Source: Pelagibacteraceae bacterium AG-390-D18
GTDB lineage: Bacteria; Pseudomonadota; Alphaproteobacteria; Pelagibacterales; Pelagibacteraceae
Assembly: GCA_003279715.1 (NCBI GenBank)
Contig: QCGY01000001.1
Coordinates: forward strand, 82,813-146,812
Length of the DNA: 64,000 bases
Reading direction: 5' to 3'
Below are positions 46,465 through 54,999 of this stretch, piece by piece. The notes below the pieces were generated by a model. It worked only from the letters and a program-made list of their open reading frames with translations, was not told the DNA's origin and made no database searches. Position 1 is the stretch's first letter. Every line of letters starts with the position of its first letter. Position numbers and translations under genes: made by a program.

Positions 46465-46483
46465 CATTATAATTATTCTAAAC
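46465..46483. promoter_or_regulatory. Irr-box-like dyad upstream of the rubrerythrin promoter
   Basis: CATTATAATTATTCTAAAC, read on the minus strand, is GTTTAGAATAATTATAATG. It matches the site before irr in 16 of 19 positions, again TTTAGAA on one arm with one mismatch in the inner dyad. It ends three bases before the likely -35 element (TTGACT, 46486), a position suited to repression by overlap or to activation. Confidence 0.6.
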
Positions 46484-46485
46484 TG

Positions 46486-46513
46486 TTGACTTTTAATCTG
46501 TAGCCATTATATG
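46486..46513 (+). promoter_or_regulatory. Promoter of the rubrerythrin operon
   Basis: TTGACT (46486-46491), 16 bases, TATATG (46508-46513). A near-consensus -35 is uncommon in this AT-rich genome. A start near 46520 would leave a leader of about 20 bases containing a strong Shine-Dalgarno (AAGGAG, 46531-46536) ahead of the ATG at 46543. Confidence 0.6.
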
Positions 46514-46542
46514 TTCAATATCATTAAATTAAGGAGAATATA

Positions 46543-46959
46543 ATGTCATTAAAAGGAACAAAGACTAAAGAAAATCTAGAAGCAGCATTTGCTGGTGAAA
46601 GTCAAGCAAATAGAAGATATCTTTACTTCGCTCAAAAAGCAGACATCGAAGGATACAATGATGTTGCATCAGTATTTAGATCAACAGCAGAAGGTGAAAC
46701 AGGCCATGCGCATGGACACCTAGAATACTTAGAAGAAGTGGGTGATCCAGCTACTGGTTTACCAATTGGTGAAACAAAAGCTAATCTAGCATCAGCAGTA
46801 CAAGGTGAAACACATGAATATACAGACATGTACCCTGGTATGGCTAAGACAGCTAGAGAAGAAGGTTTCGAAGAAATTGCTGATTGGTTTGAAACTTTAG
46901 CAAAAGCTGAAAAATCTCACGCTGGTAAATTCCAAAAAACTTTAGAATCTATTAGTTAA
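46543..46959 (+). CDS. Rubrerythrin (di-iron peroxidase-type, no rubredoxin domain)
   Basis: This 138-residue ferritin-like four-helix protein has the di-iron ligands in FAGESQANRRYLYFAQKAD (first Glu) and STAEGETGHAHGHLEYL (E-X-X-H). The second half has GETHEYTDMYPGMAKTAREEGF and TLAKAEKSHAGKF (E-X-X-H). The C-terminal rubredoxin domain of classical rubrerythrin is missing. It probably reduces peroxide with electrons from an outside donor. The next gene encodes an iron-sulfur reductase, a possible donor. It has G/C-richer codons and a strong ribosome site, suggesting high expression. Confidence 0.94.
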   Translation: MSLKGTKTKENLEAAFAGESQANRRYLYFAQKADIEGYNDVASVFRSTAEGETGHAHGHLEYLEEVGDPATGLPIGETKANLASAVQGETHEYTDMYPGMAKTAREEGFEEIADWFETLAKAEKSHAGKFQKTLESIS

Positions 46960-46971
46960 TAAATTATTTTA

Positions 46972-46991
46972 GTGGGCATTAACTTGCCCAC
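46972..46991 (+). other. Hairpin between rubrerythrin and the Fe-S gene
   Basis: GTGGGCA (46972-46978) and TGCCCAC (46985-46991) form a perfect 7-bp stem with a six-base TTAACT loop, 12 bases after the rubrerythrin stop. No T run follows, so it is not a normal terminator. It may protect the 3' end of the short rubrerythrin mRNA or reduce read-through into the next gene. Confidence 0.55.
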
Positions 46992-47021
46992 GAAATACCC
47001 AAAAAAAATTCAATTAAAATT

Positions 47022-48353
47022 ATGAGTAAAGAAGGAAGCTTAGACGCCCCTATTCGACATCCAATAGATTTTGAACATCCTGATTTTTTAAATCCTGAAA
47101 AATTAGATGCTGAAATGAGAAGAGCATTTGATATTTGTCATGGTTGCAGAAGATGTTTTAACTTATGTGACTCGTTTCCAAAGTTATTTGACATGATTGA
47201 TGAGTCAGAAAATGAAGATGTTGAGAGCTTAAAAAGCGAACAATTTGAGCCAGTTGTAGACGCATGCACTTTGTGTGATATGTGTTTTATGACTAAATGT
47301 CCGTATGTACCTCCTCATGATTTTGATTTAGATTTTCCTCACTTAATGCTGAGATACAGAACAGCCCAAAAAAAATTAGGAAAATTGCCAAGTGTACCGA
47401 CACAATTAGCCCAAATAGATAGAAACGCAAAAATTGGTGTTATGTTTTCAAAATTAGTTAATTGGGCTTCAAGCATTAAAAACAAATTTTTTAGAAAAAT
47501 TTTAGAAATTATTGCAGGAATTGATAAAAGAGTTCAGTTACCAAAATATAATTCAGAAACATTTTCAAATTTTTTTAGAAAAAATAAAGATCAAATAATC
47601 TTTGAAAATGCAAATAAAGATAGAAAAGTTGTAATTTACACAACTTGTTTTGTAAATTTTAATAAAAAAAATACAGGGGTTGCTGCTTTAAAAGTTTTAA
47701 AAAAGAATGGAGTTGAAGTTCAAGAGGCTTACCCAGGATGTTGTGGTATGCCTTTTTTAGAACAAGCTGATCTTCCAAAAGTAGTAGAGCAAGCAAAGAA
47801 AGTTTCTAAAGATTTATTAGAGTGGGTTGATAAAGGTTATAAAGTAATAACTTTAACAGCTAGTTGTGGTTTAATGTTAAAATTTGAATGGCCTCTTTTA
47901 TTACCAAAGGATGATAATATAAAAAGATTATCATCAAATACTATGGATATTGATGAATATGTTGTTGATATAGCAAATAACGAAGGCTTGGCTGAGGGAT
48001 TACAAGAAATAGATGGTGGCGTTACAGTTCACAATGCATGTCATGCACGAGCTCAAAACATGGGTATCAAATCAAGAGACATGTTGAAATTTATACCAAA
48101 TGTTAAGTTGGATGTTGTTGAAAGATGCGCTGGTCATGGTGGTACATTTGGGGTGATGAAGGATACTCACGATTTAGCAAATAAAGTTGGAAGGCCAACC
48201 GCAAGACAGATAAAAAATAAAAATAATAAATATATGGCTTCGGACTGTCCGCTTGCTGGCAAACACCTTAAGCAATTAGAGACTGACACAAATATTTCTA
48301 ATGATGAGGCGTTACATCCTATCGAATTAATGGCAAAAAGTTATAAATTATGA
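47022..48353 (+). CDS. Heterodisulfide-reductase/GlpC-like iron-sulfur oxidoreductase
   Basis: This 443-residue protein has two 4Fe-4S cluster motifs near the N-terminus (CHGCRRCFNLC about residue 39; CTLCDMCFMTKC about residue 85). Two CCG-type domains follow (YPGCCGMPFLEQ; VERCAGHGGTFG, with CHA between them), as in GlpC and HdrD. It probably passes electrons between a quinone or thiol and a partner enzyme. Place after rubrerythrin and before DUF3501 is a recurring trio in proteobacteria. It overlaps the DUF3501 start by four bases. Confidence 0.9.
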   Translation: MSKEGSLDAPIRHPIDFEHPDFLNPEKLDAEMRRAFDICHGCRRCFNLCDSFPKLFDMIDESENEDVESLKSEQFEPVVDACTLCDMCFMTKCPYVPPHDFDLDFPHLMLRYRTAQKKLGKLPSVPTQLAQIDRNAKIGVMFSKLVNWASSIKNKFFRKILEIIAGIDKRVQLPKYNSETFSNFFRKNKDQIIFENANKDRKVVIYTTCFVNFNKKNTGVAALKVLKKNGVEVQEAYPGCCGMPFLEQADLPKVVEQAKKVSKDLLEWVDKGYKVITLTASCGLMLKFEWPLLLPKDDNIKRLSSNTMDIDEYVVDIANNEGLAEGLQEIDGGVTVHNACHARAQNMGIKSRDMLKFIPNVKLDVVERCAGHGGTFGVMKDTHDLANKVGRPTARQIKNKNNKYMASDCPLAGKHLKQLETDTNISNDEALHPIELMAKSYKL

Positions 48354-48949
48354 TTATGCCCCGAGAAAAAAGAGAAATTTTAAAAGAAGATATTATGCCT
48401 TTAGATATCTATATAAAAAATAGAAAAGAGCTTAGAAAAAATATAGTAAATTTTAAAAAAGACAGAAGAATAGCGCTAGGTCCATACGCAACTTTCTATT
48501 TTGAAAGTTATGAAACAATGTTAGCTCAAGTTCAAGAGATGCTTTACATTGAAAAAGGTGGAGATGAACAATTAAAAGATGAATTAACTGCTTATAATCC
48601 TTTAATACCTAATGGAAAAGAACTTACAGCTACATTAATGTTTGAAATTGATAATCCAGTTTCAAGATCGGCATTTCTAAGTAAAGTTGGGGGAATTGAA
48701 GAAAAAGTTTTTATTAAAATTGATGGTGAACTAATTAAAGCAATCCCAGAAGAAGATGTTGATAGAACTTCTGCAGAGGGAAAAGCTTCTTCAGTCCAAT
48801 TCATACACTTTAAATTTAGTGATGAACAAATTCAAAAGTTTAAATTAGATGATACTGAAGTCGAAATTGGGATAGATCACAAAGAATATTCGCATACGAC
48901 AAAACTAAGCTTAGCAAATTTAAGTTCTCTATCAGCTGATTTTAGTTAA
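48350..48949 (+). CDS. DUF3501 family protein
   Basis: This is a 199-residue soluble protein whose pattern (LKEDIMPLDIYIKNRKELRK; RRIALGPYATFYFESYETMLAQVQEMLYIEKGG; YNPLIPNGKELTATLMFEI) fits DUF3501. No motif indicates catalysis. Its constant neighbours, a rubrerythrin and an HdrD-type protein, suggest a shared oxidative-stress or electron-transfer role, perhaps as an accessory subunit. That is inference. Its stop overlaps the opposing SH3 gene by eight bases. Confidence 0.85.
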   Translation: MIMPREKREILKEDIMPLDIYIKNRKELRKNIVNFKKDRRIALGPYATFYFESYETMLAQVQEMLYIEKGGDEQLKDELTAYNPLIPNGKELTATLMFEIDNPVSRSAFLSKVGGIEEKVFIKIDGELIKAIPEEDVDRTSAEGKASSVQFIHFKFSDEQIQKFKLDDTEVEIGIDHKEYSHTTKLSLANLSSLSADFS

Positions 48950-49385
48950 TTAAGCCCCAAATATCCTTAGTTTTAATCCACCCCTCATAATCATCAGATT
49001 TTATTTTGCACCATTTTTCCTGACACTTATTTACAATTAATAGTCTGCCCTTTTCTATTTGGGCTATAGGTTTTGCAAATGAAGATGGTTTTTTAAATAA
49101 AACTTTATTTTGAATTGTAATAACAGAATTACTTTTTTTTAATTGTGAAATGTGTATCCAACCACTGTTATTTTTTAAATCAATTATTCTTCTAAAATTT
49201 TCTTTTTTATCTATTTGTTTCAAAGGTAAGTTAATTTTTTTATAAACATATTTAATATCTGACTCAAAACTAGGGCCATAACGAACATTTACTTTACTTT
49301 TTTTTAAAGAAACAAAAGTTTCTTCAGCGATAGAAGATGATATGAATATTATTAAACTAAATAGTATATAAATAATTTTATTCAT
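48942..49385 (-). CDS. Exported SH3-domain (SH3b) protein
   Basis: This 147-residue protein has a short signal peptide (IIYILFSLIIFISSSIAEET). The first bacterial SH3 domain (SLKKSKVNVRYGPSFESDI; NNSGWIHISQL) and a second (EKGRLLIVNKCQEKWCKIKSDDYEGWIKTKDIWG) follow. Such exported proteins usually contact peptidoglycan or envelope partners. It starts one base before the end of the ThiF-family gene. No enzymatic domain is present. Confidence 0.84.
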   Translation of the reverse strand: MNKIIYILFSLIIFISSSIAEETFVSLKKSKVNVRYGPSFESDIKYVYKKINLPLKQIDKKENFRRIIDLKNNSGWIHISQLKKSNSVITIQNKVLFKKPSSFAKPIAQIEKGRLLIVNKCQEKWCKIKSDDYEGWIKTKDIWGLIN

Positions 49386-50140
49386 TAATTACATATACAT
49401 TTTTTTCTTTTATTAAATTTTACTTTCCTAAATCTTAAATTTAGCAAATCTAGAATTAAAATATATTTATTTAAATCTTTTCCAATATTTAAAATTTTTT
49501 TTAAAACCTCGTTAGCTTGCATAGTACCAATAATACCAGCAATAGTCCCAAGTATTCCTTCATATTCACAATTTAATATATCGTCAGAGATAGTTTCTTC
49601 TTGATAAAAGCATCTTAAACAAGGATTTTTTTTATTACTAAAATCAAAAGTAAATATATGGCCATCAAATTTACTTATAGCTCCAGTTACTAAAAATTTA
49701 TTATACTTTAGACTTATATCGTTAATTAAAAATTTTGTTTCAAAATTATCTGTGCCATCAACAATATAATTATAATTTTTAATAATTTTTATAAATTTCT
49801 TTTTATCTAGCTTAAAATTATAAATATCAATTTTTGTTCTAGAATTTATGTTAGCTAATTTTTTTTTTGCAGCTTTAACTTTTAATTTTCCTAAATCTTT
49901 TTCATCATATAAAGTTTGTCGATGAATATTAGAAAGACTAACCAAATCATGATCTACAATTCCTAGAGATCCAACTCCCGATCTAGCTAAAAATTCGGCA
50001 ACTGGGCAACCCAATCCTCCCATGCCAATTATTAATACTTTTGAGTTTAATATTTTTTTTTGACCTAGAATGCCTATATTTTTTAAAATAATTTGTCTTG
50101 AATACTTCTCGAGTTGATTTTTACTTAATTTTAAACTCAT
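49385..50140 (-). CDS. ThiF/MoeB/HesA-family adenylyltransferase
   Basis: This 251-residue E1-like enzyme activates the C-terminus of a small sulfur-carrier protein as an adenylate. Features are the N-terminal YSRQIILKNIGILGQKKI, the nucleotide motif LIIGMGGLGCPVAEFLARSGVG, VSLSNIHRQTLY and DGTDNFETKFL. Two CXXC-like zinc pairs are CLRC and CICN at the very end. No rhodanese domain is fused. Whether it serves MoaD or ThiS cannot be told. It overlaps dut by four bases. Confidence 0.92.
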   Translation of the reverse strand: MSLKLSKNQLEKYSRQIILKNIGILGQKKILNSKVLIIGMGGLGCPVAEFLARSGVGSLGIVDHDLVSLSNIHRQTLYDEKDLGKLKVKAAKKKLANINSRTKIDIYNFKLDKKKFIKIIKNYNYIVDGTDNFETKFLINDISLKYNKFLVTGAISKFDGHIFTFDFSNKKNPCLRCFYQEETISDDILNCEYEGILGTIAGIIGTMQANEVLKKILNIGKDLNKYILILDLLNLRFRKVKFNKRKKCICN

Positions 50141-50574
50141 TTTCCAGTTGAGCCAAATCCACCTTCTCCTCTAACTGTTTCAGGTAAAGTATCTGTTTCT
50201 TCTAAATCCATTTTAATAACTGGAGTTAAAATCATTTGAGCTATTCTATCCTTATTATTTATTAAAAAATCTGTATTACCATGATTATAAAGAATGACTT
50301 TAATCTCACCTCTGTAATCGCTGTCTATAGTTCCTGGAGTATTTAAAACACTAATATTATTTTTAGCAGCTAAACCAGATCTTGGTCTAATTTGAATCTC
50401 AAATTCACTAGGAAATGCAATAGAAATACCGGTTGGAACTAAACAAGAATTTTGAGGTTTGAGTGTTATTGACTCATTTATAAAAGCCATTAAATCCATT
50501 CCTGATGCCCCGTTAGTTTTATATGAGGGCAACTCAACAGATGAGTCTAATTTTTTTATAAGAACTTTTGTCAT
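50137..50574 (-). CDS. dut: dUTP pyrophosphatase
   Basis: This is a 145-residue trimeric dUTPase that keeps uracil out of DNA. All five family motifs are visible: SGMDLMA, RPRSGLA, GTIDSDYRGEIKVILYN, RIAQMIL, and the C-terminal RGEGGFGSTG. Length is normal. It overlaps the ends of both neighbours (coaBC by one base, the ThiF gene by four), as in a tightly packed operon. Confidence 0.98.
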   Translation of the reverse strand: MTKVLIKKLDSSVELPSYKTNGASGMDLMAFINESITLKPQNSCLVPTGISIAFPSEFEIQIRPRSGLAAKNNISVLNTPGTIDSDYRGEIKVILYNHGNTDFLINNKDRIAQMILTPVIKMDLEETDTLPETVRGEGGFGSTGK

Positions 50575-51773
50575 TAATTTAATTGATTAATTATTCTATC
50601 AACTATTTCATCAGATATTTCAGATTTCTTTTTATAGAAAAGTTTTTCTTTGTTTTTGTCTTTATAGTGAATCGTTACTTCATTAAAGTCAGAATTAAAG
50701 CCAATTTTTTTATTGGATATATCGTTTGCAATGATCCAATCGCAATTTTTATTATTTAATTTTGTTTCAGCATTATTTTCAAGATTATCTGTTTCTGCCG
50801 CAAATCCTATAACAAGTTCTGGCCTCATTGAATTATGGTTCGAAACATAGCTCAATATATCCACATTTTTTTCTAAATTTAAATTTAATGAGTCCTGTTT
50901 TTTAATTTTATATTTGTATTTTTTATTAATCTTAAAATCAGCTACTGCTGCAGAAAAAACTGCTACATTTGCTGGTAAGTTTTTTTGAGTTTCTAATAGC
51001 ATTTCATCTGCTGTTTCAACCTCAATTAGTTTGATATCATCTTCAATTTTCAAATTAGTTGGTCCTGAAATAAGAGTTGTATCAAAACCTTTTTTTGATA
51101 AAGATTTAGCAATTTCATAGCCTTGTTTACCACTAGATTTATTTGTAATAAATCTTACGGGATCAATGTATTCATTTGTTGGACCAGCTGTAACTAGTGC
51201 TTTAAATTTTTTATTTTTTTTAAGATTTAAAAAATAATTATTTATTTCGTTAGAAATTTTATCAGGCTCAGACATTTTTCCTTCACCATATTCTCCACAA
51301 GCCATTTCTCCAATTTCTGGACCAATAAGTTTATAACCATAATTAATTAGTTTTTTTAAGTTTTGTTTTGTAGATTGATGCTCCCACATTCTAACATTCA
51401 TTGCTGGGGCTAAATAAACTTCTTTGTTTGATGCTAATATCACAGTTGACGCTAGATCATCAGTTGTTCCTTGAGCTAATTTCGAAATAGTGTTTGCTGT
51501 AGCTGGTGCAATTAAAATCACATCTGCCCATCTTGATAAAGCAATATGATCCATTTCCGTTTCATTTTCGACACTAAATAAATCGCTATAAACTTTACCT
51601 TGTGAAAGAGATGCAACCGAAAGAGGTGTTATAAATTCTTTAGCACTGTTGGTTAAAATTGTTTTTATTTCTGCTCCATTTTTTTTAAAAAGTCTAATTG
51701 TTTCAAGACTTTTATAAGCAGAAATCCCACCACAAATTATATACAGAATTTTTTTGTTCATCAGATTTTTCAT
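50574..51773 (-). CDS. coaBC: CoaBC: phosphopantothenoylcysteine synthetase/decarboxylase
   Basis: This is a 399-residue fusion in coenzyme A synthesis. The N-terminal flavoprotein decarboxylase half has ILYIICGGISAYKSLE, APAMNVRMWEHQST, and the GEMACGEYGEGKMSEP loop. The C-terminal synthetase half begins ALVTAGPTNEYIDPVRFITNKSSGKQGYEIA. It may really start at the Met four codons later (51761), since neither ATG has a clear ribosome site. The coaBC-dut pairing is common in proteobacteria. Confidence 0.96.
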   Translation of the reverse strand: MKNLMNKKILYIICGGISAYKSLETIRLFKKNGAEIKTILTNSAKEFITPLSVASLSQGKVYSDLFSVENETEMDHIALSRWADVILIAPATANTISKLAQGTTDDLASTVILASNKEVYLAPAMNVRMWEHQSTKQNLKKLINYGYKLIGPEIGEMACGEYGEGKMSEPDKISNEINNYFLNLKKNKKFKALVTAGPTNEYIDPVRFITNKSSGKQGYEIAKSLSKKGFDTTLISGPTNLKIEDDIKLIEVETADEMLLETQKNLPANVAVFSAAVADFKINKKYKYKIKKQDSLNLNLEKNVDILSYVSNHNSMRPELVIGFAAETDNLENNAETKLNNKNCDWIIANDISNKKIGFNSDFNEVTIHYKDKNKEKLFYKKKSEISDEIVDRIINQLN

Positions 51774-51781
51774 TTGCCGAA

Positions 51782-53350
51782 TTAAAATACCAATAACCCT
51801 ATAATTACAAGAACTAATAAACCAATAATAGATTGGTTTCTAAAAGCAGTCATTTCAGATTTTTTATTATTTAAGGCTGTGTAAGAATTTGAGTTTTGTG
51901 GGATCTGACCACTAGCTAAAAATGTTAAAGCTTGATTAGCTTTATCCATAATCTCTGGAAATTCTGGCAATCTTTTAATAACCTCCGATGTATTGCTTAA
52001 AGTATCTGTAATTGTATTTATTGGATCTTTTGTTTCTCTTAACCAATGCTCAAGTACTGGTTTAGATGTTGTCCAAATATTAGTATTTGGATTTAATTTT
52101 CTTGCAACACCCTCAACTACAACCATAGTTTTTTGTAACATTAATAACTGAGGTTGAGTTTGCATGTTAAATTTTTCTGTGACATCAAATAATTGTTTTA
52201 GCAACTTACCACCTGATATATCTTTAACTGCTTGCCCAAATATAGGCTCTCCTATTGATCTTAAAGCTTGAGCCAAATCATCAATTGGAACATTATTTGG
52301 AACTAATCCAGCTACTAAATGAACTTCTGCAACTTTTCTGTAATCTCTTTGAATAAATCCATATAAAATTTCAGCTAAAAACCTCTTACTAACCTTATCT
52401 AATCTACCCATTATACCAAAATCTATAGGAGCTATTTGACCGCTATTATCAATGAAAATATTTCCTTGATGCATGTCTGCATGAAAAAAACCATCTCTTA
52501 CAGCGTGTCTTAGAAAGTGTTGAATAATGTCTTCTGCGATTTTATTTGTATCTAAATTTCTATTTTTTAATTCCTCAGTTTCTCTTATAGATACTCCATC
52601 AATCCAATCAAGTGTCATTACATTTTCACTAGTAAAATTCCAATAAATTTGAGGAACTTTAAACCCAGCATCATTTTTAGTATTTTCTGAATACTCATTA
52701 GCTGCAGCCGCTTCAAATCTTAAATCCATTTCAAGATTTGTTATTTCTTTTAATAAAAATACAACTTCAACAAGTTTTAATCTTTTCGTTTTTTTTACAA
52801 ATGACTCGACAATAAATGCAAACAACATCATTGCATCAATTTCTTCATTAAATATTTTTTTGATATCTGGCCTTAAAATCTTTATTGCTACATCTTTAAT
52901 TGTTCCATTGTCATTAATTTTAGCCTTGTGTACTTGGGCTATTGATGCAGCAGCAACAGGTTCACTTAAATCAATTATAGAATTATAGGTTTCTTCACCA
53001 AGATCTTTTTTAATTATTTCCTGTGCTTGGTTAATGGAAAAAGGTGGAAGACGATCTTGCAAATTTTCAAGTTTAGTTGATAGTTCTTCACCAATAATAT
53101 CAGGCCTCGTTGCTAAAAACTGTCCAAGCTTTATAAATGTAGTGCCCATAGACTCTAAGGAACTGGATAATCTTTCTCCCTCATTAGTATTTGGTTTTTG
53201 CTGATTATTTTTAGAAAATGAAATTGAAAGCAATTGAAATAATATTGTTATTGCAACAGGAGGTTTTTTAAATTTTGAGGCTATACTTAAAATATCAGAT
53301 TTTGCAACCTTTCTTCCTAATTTAAATAAAGTTATGAGTTTTTTGATCAT
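51782..53350 (-). CDS. ubiB: UbiB, ubiquinone biosynthesis protein kinase-like ATPase
   Basis: This protein has 522 residues from the ATG at 53350, chosen because GGAAG lies five bases before it and it forms TAATG with the ubiE stop. An ATG four codons earlier is possible. The UbiB family features are GTTFIKLGQFLATRPDI (KxGQ), the Ala-rich loop AAASIAQVHKA, HADMHQGNIFI and APIDFGIMGRL. Two predicted membrane helices end the protein (SIIGLLVLVIIGLLVF). It assists coenzyme Q synthesis or transport. Confidence 0.95.
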   Translation of the reverse strand: MIKKLITLFKLGRKVAKSDILSIASKFKKPPVAITILFQLLSISFSKNNQQKPNTNEGERLSSSLESMGTTFIKLGQFLATRPDIIGEELSTKLENLQDRLPPFSINQAQEIIKKDLGEETYNSIIDLSEPVAAASIAQVHKAKINDNGTIKDVAIKILRPDIKKIFNEEIDAMMLFAFIVESFVKKTKRLKLVEVVFLLKEITNLEMDLRFEAAAANEYSENTKNDAGFKVPQIYWNFTSENVMTLDWIDGVSIRETEELKNRNLDTNKIAEDIIQHFLRHAVRDGFFHADMHQGNIFIDNSGQIAPIDFGIMGRLDKVSKRFLAEILYGFIQRDYRKVAEVHLVAGLVPNNVPIDDLAQALRSIGEPIFGQAVKDISGGKLLKQLFDVTEKFNMQTQPQLLMLQKTMVVVEGVARKLNPNTNIWTTSKPVLEHWLRETKDPINTITDTLSNTSEVIKRLPEFPEIMDKANQALTFLASGQIPQNSNSYTALNNKKSEMTAFRNQSIIGLLVLVIIGLLVF

Positions 53351-54054
53351 TAATACTTCCATCCACTATGGATTGAAACAATTCCACCAGAAAAGTTTCT
53401 GTAAGAACATTTTTGAAATTTATTATTTCTCATCAATTGAATTAATTCTTCTTGGTTAATAAATTGCTCTATACTTTTAACTAGGTATTCATAGGGCTCT
53501 TTTTCACCAACAACAAATTGACCAACAATTGGAATTAGTTTTGAATAATTTTTATAGATAAAATCAAGATTTGAGTTCTGTATTTTTGAAAATTCTAGGC
53601 ACAAGTATCTTCCACCTGGTTTTAAAACTCTATACGCTTCAGAAAGCGCTTTATTTAAATTTTTCGTATTTCTTAGTCCAAAACTAATAGTATAAAAATC
53701 AAATTTATTGTCTTCAAATGGTAGTTTTTCTGCAGGAGAAATAACCCAGTTAATATTTTTGTAATTAGAAAGCTTTTGCTTACCTTGGCTCACCATTCCT
53801 TTGTTAGGATCGACACAAGTAATTTTATTATTTTTATCAGTATTGTCTAAATAGAGCTTACCTATGTCACCAGTCCCACAGGCTACATCGATTAAATTTT
53901 TACCTAAAGATGGGCTCATCATATTTATTAGACTTTTTTTCCAGAACCTATGAATACCAAATGACATAAAATCATTCATAAGGTCATATTTACTATAGAC
54001 TTGATCAAATACACCTTCTACAAGTCCTTTTTTATTTTGTAGATATTGTTGCAT
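53350..54054 (-). CDS. ubiE: UbiE, C-methyltransferase of ubiquinone synthesis
   Basis: This protein has 234 residues from the ATG at 54054 (MQQYLQNKKGLVEGVFDQVYSKYDLMND). The longer frame reaching 54258 crosses into mutM and lacks family support. Features are the SAM-binding VACGTGDIGK, PAEKLPFEDNKFDFYTISFGLRN, RVLKPGGRYLCLEFS, and the ending FSGGIVSIHSGWK. It methylates the ubiquinone (or menaquinone) precursor. It is followed by ubiB and lies divergent from mutM with 31 bases between starts. Confidence 0.97.
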   Translation of the reverse strand: MQQYLQNKKGLVEGVFDQVYSKYDLMNDFMSFGIHRFWKKSLINMMSPSLGKNLIDVACGTGDIGKLYLDNTDKNNKITCVDPNKGMVSQGKQKLSNYKNINWVISPAEKLPFEDNKFDFYTISFGLRNTKNLNKALSEAYRVLKPGGRYLCLEFSKIQNSNLDFIYKNYSKLIPIVGQFVVGEKEPYEYLVKSIEQFINQEELIQLMRNNKFQKCSYRNFSGGIVSIHSGWKY

Positions 54055-54085
54055 AAAAAAAAATATATATTCAATATAGTGTGAA

Positions 54086-54949
54086 ATGCCAGAATTACCA
54101 GAAGTAGAAATTGTAAGAAAGTCTCTCAATAAAAAGATTAAACAAAAGAAGGTTAAAAAAGTAATAATACGAAATAGAAATTTAAGACTAAAAATTCCAT
54201 TTAATTTTGATACCCATTTTTTGAATAAAAAAATAATTAAAGTGGATAGATTTTCCAAATACCTAATTATATATTTACCAAAAGATAATTACTGCTTAAT
54301 TCATCTTGGTATGTCAGGAACGATACATATAGTTAATAATAAATCAGTTAATAAATATACAAATACTAGTTTTTATAATTCACCATTTTTACCAAAAAAA
54401 CATAATCATGTAGAATTAATTTTTGAAAATTTTAAGATTATTTATAACGATCCAAGAAGATTTGGTTTTTTTCAGCTTATTAAAAATAATACAGATCTCA
54501 TTAAAAGATTTAGTCATTTGGGTCCCGAACCTTTTGATAAGAATTTTAATTTAAATTATGTCCATAATTTTTTTAAAGACAAAAATAAGGATATAAAAAA
54601 CTTTTTACTTGATCAAAAATTTGTTTCTGGAATTGGAAACATTTATGCTAGTGAAATTTTATTCTTTTGTAAAATCAATCCGTTTAAAAAAGTAAAATTA
54701 TTAAGCAAGAAGGAATGTAAAAAAATTATAATTAACAGTAGAAAAATTTTACTCAAAGCAATTAGTAAAGGGGGATCAAGTATAAGAGATTTTAAAGATA
54801 CATCAGGATTCAAAGGTGGTTTTCAAAATGAATTTAAAGTTTATCAGCAAGAAGGAGTACAGTGTAAAAATATAGGATGTTCTGACATTATAAGAAAAAA
54901 AATAATCTTTAATAGATCAACTTTTTTTTGTGATTCTTGCCAAAAATAG
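54086..54949 (+). CDS. mutM: Formamidopyrimidine-DNA glycosylase (MutM/Fpg)
   Basis: This 287-residue enzyme excises 8-oxoguanine. It starts with the catalytic N-terminal PELPEVE (Pro2 nucleophile) and has the helix-two-turn-helix region (LLDQKFVSGIGNIYASEILF). The C-terminal zinc finger is CKNIGCSDIIRKKIIFNRSTFFCDSCQK with four Cys. The start is fixed by the PELPE motif. It is divergent from ubiE, which is a conserved alphaproteobacterial arrangement, and upstream of rpsT by 50 bases. Confidence 0.98.
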   Translation: MPELPEVEIVRKSLNKKIKQKKVKKVIIRNRNLRLKIPFNFDTHFLNKKIIKVDRFSKYLIIYLPKDNYCLIHLGMSGTIHIVNNKSVNKYTNTSFYNSPFLPKKHNHVELIFENFKIIYNDPRRFGFFQLIKNNTDLIKRFSHLGPEPFDKNFNLNYVHNFFKDKNKDIKNFLLDQKFVSGIGNIYASEILFFCKINPFKKVKLLSKKECKKIIINSRKILLKAISKGGSSIRDFKDTSGFKGGFQNEFKVYQQEGVQCKNIGCSDIIRKKIIFNRSTFFCDSCQK

Positions 54950-54999
54950 CCAATTATTTTATTGACCACCATAAATTCTCAAGCTATACCCCTGCGGAT

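Noticed and set aside
54055..54258. UbiE extension into the mutM coding region
   Set aside because: The added 68 residues are antisense to mutM and hydrophobic by chance; UbiE family starts fit the ATG at 54054.
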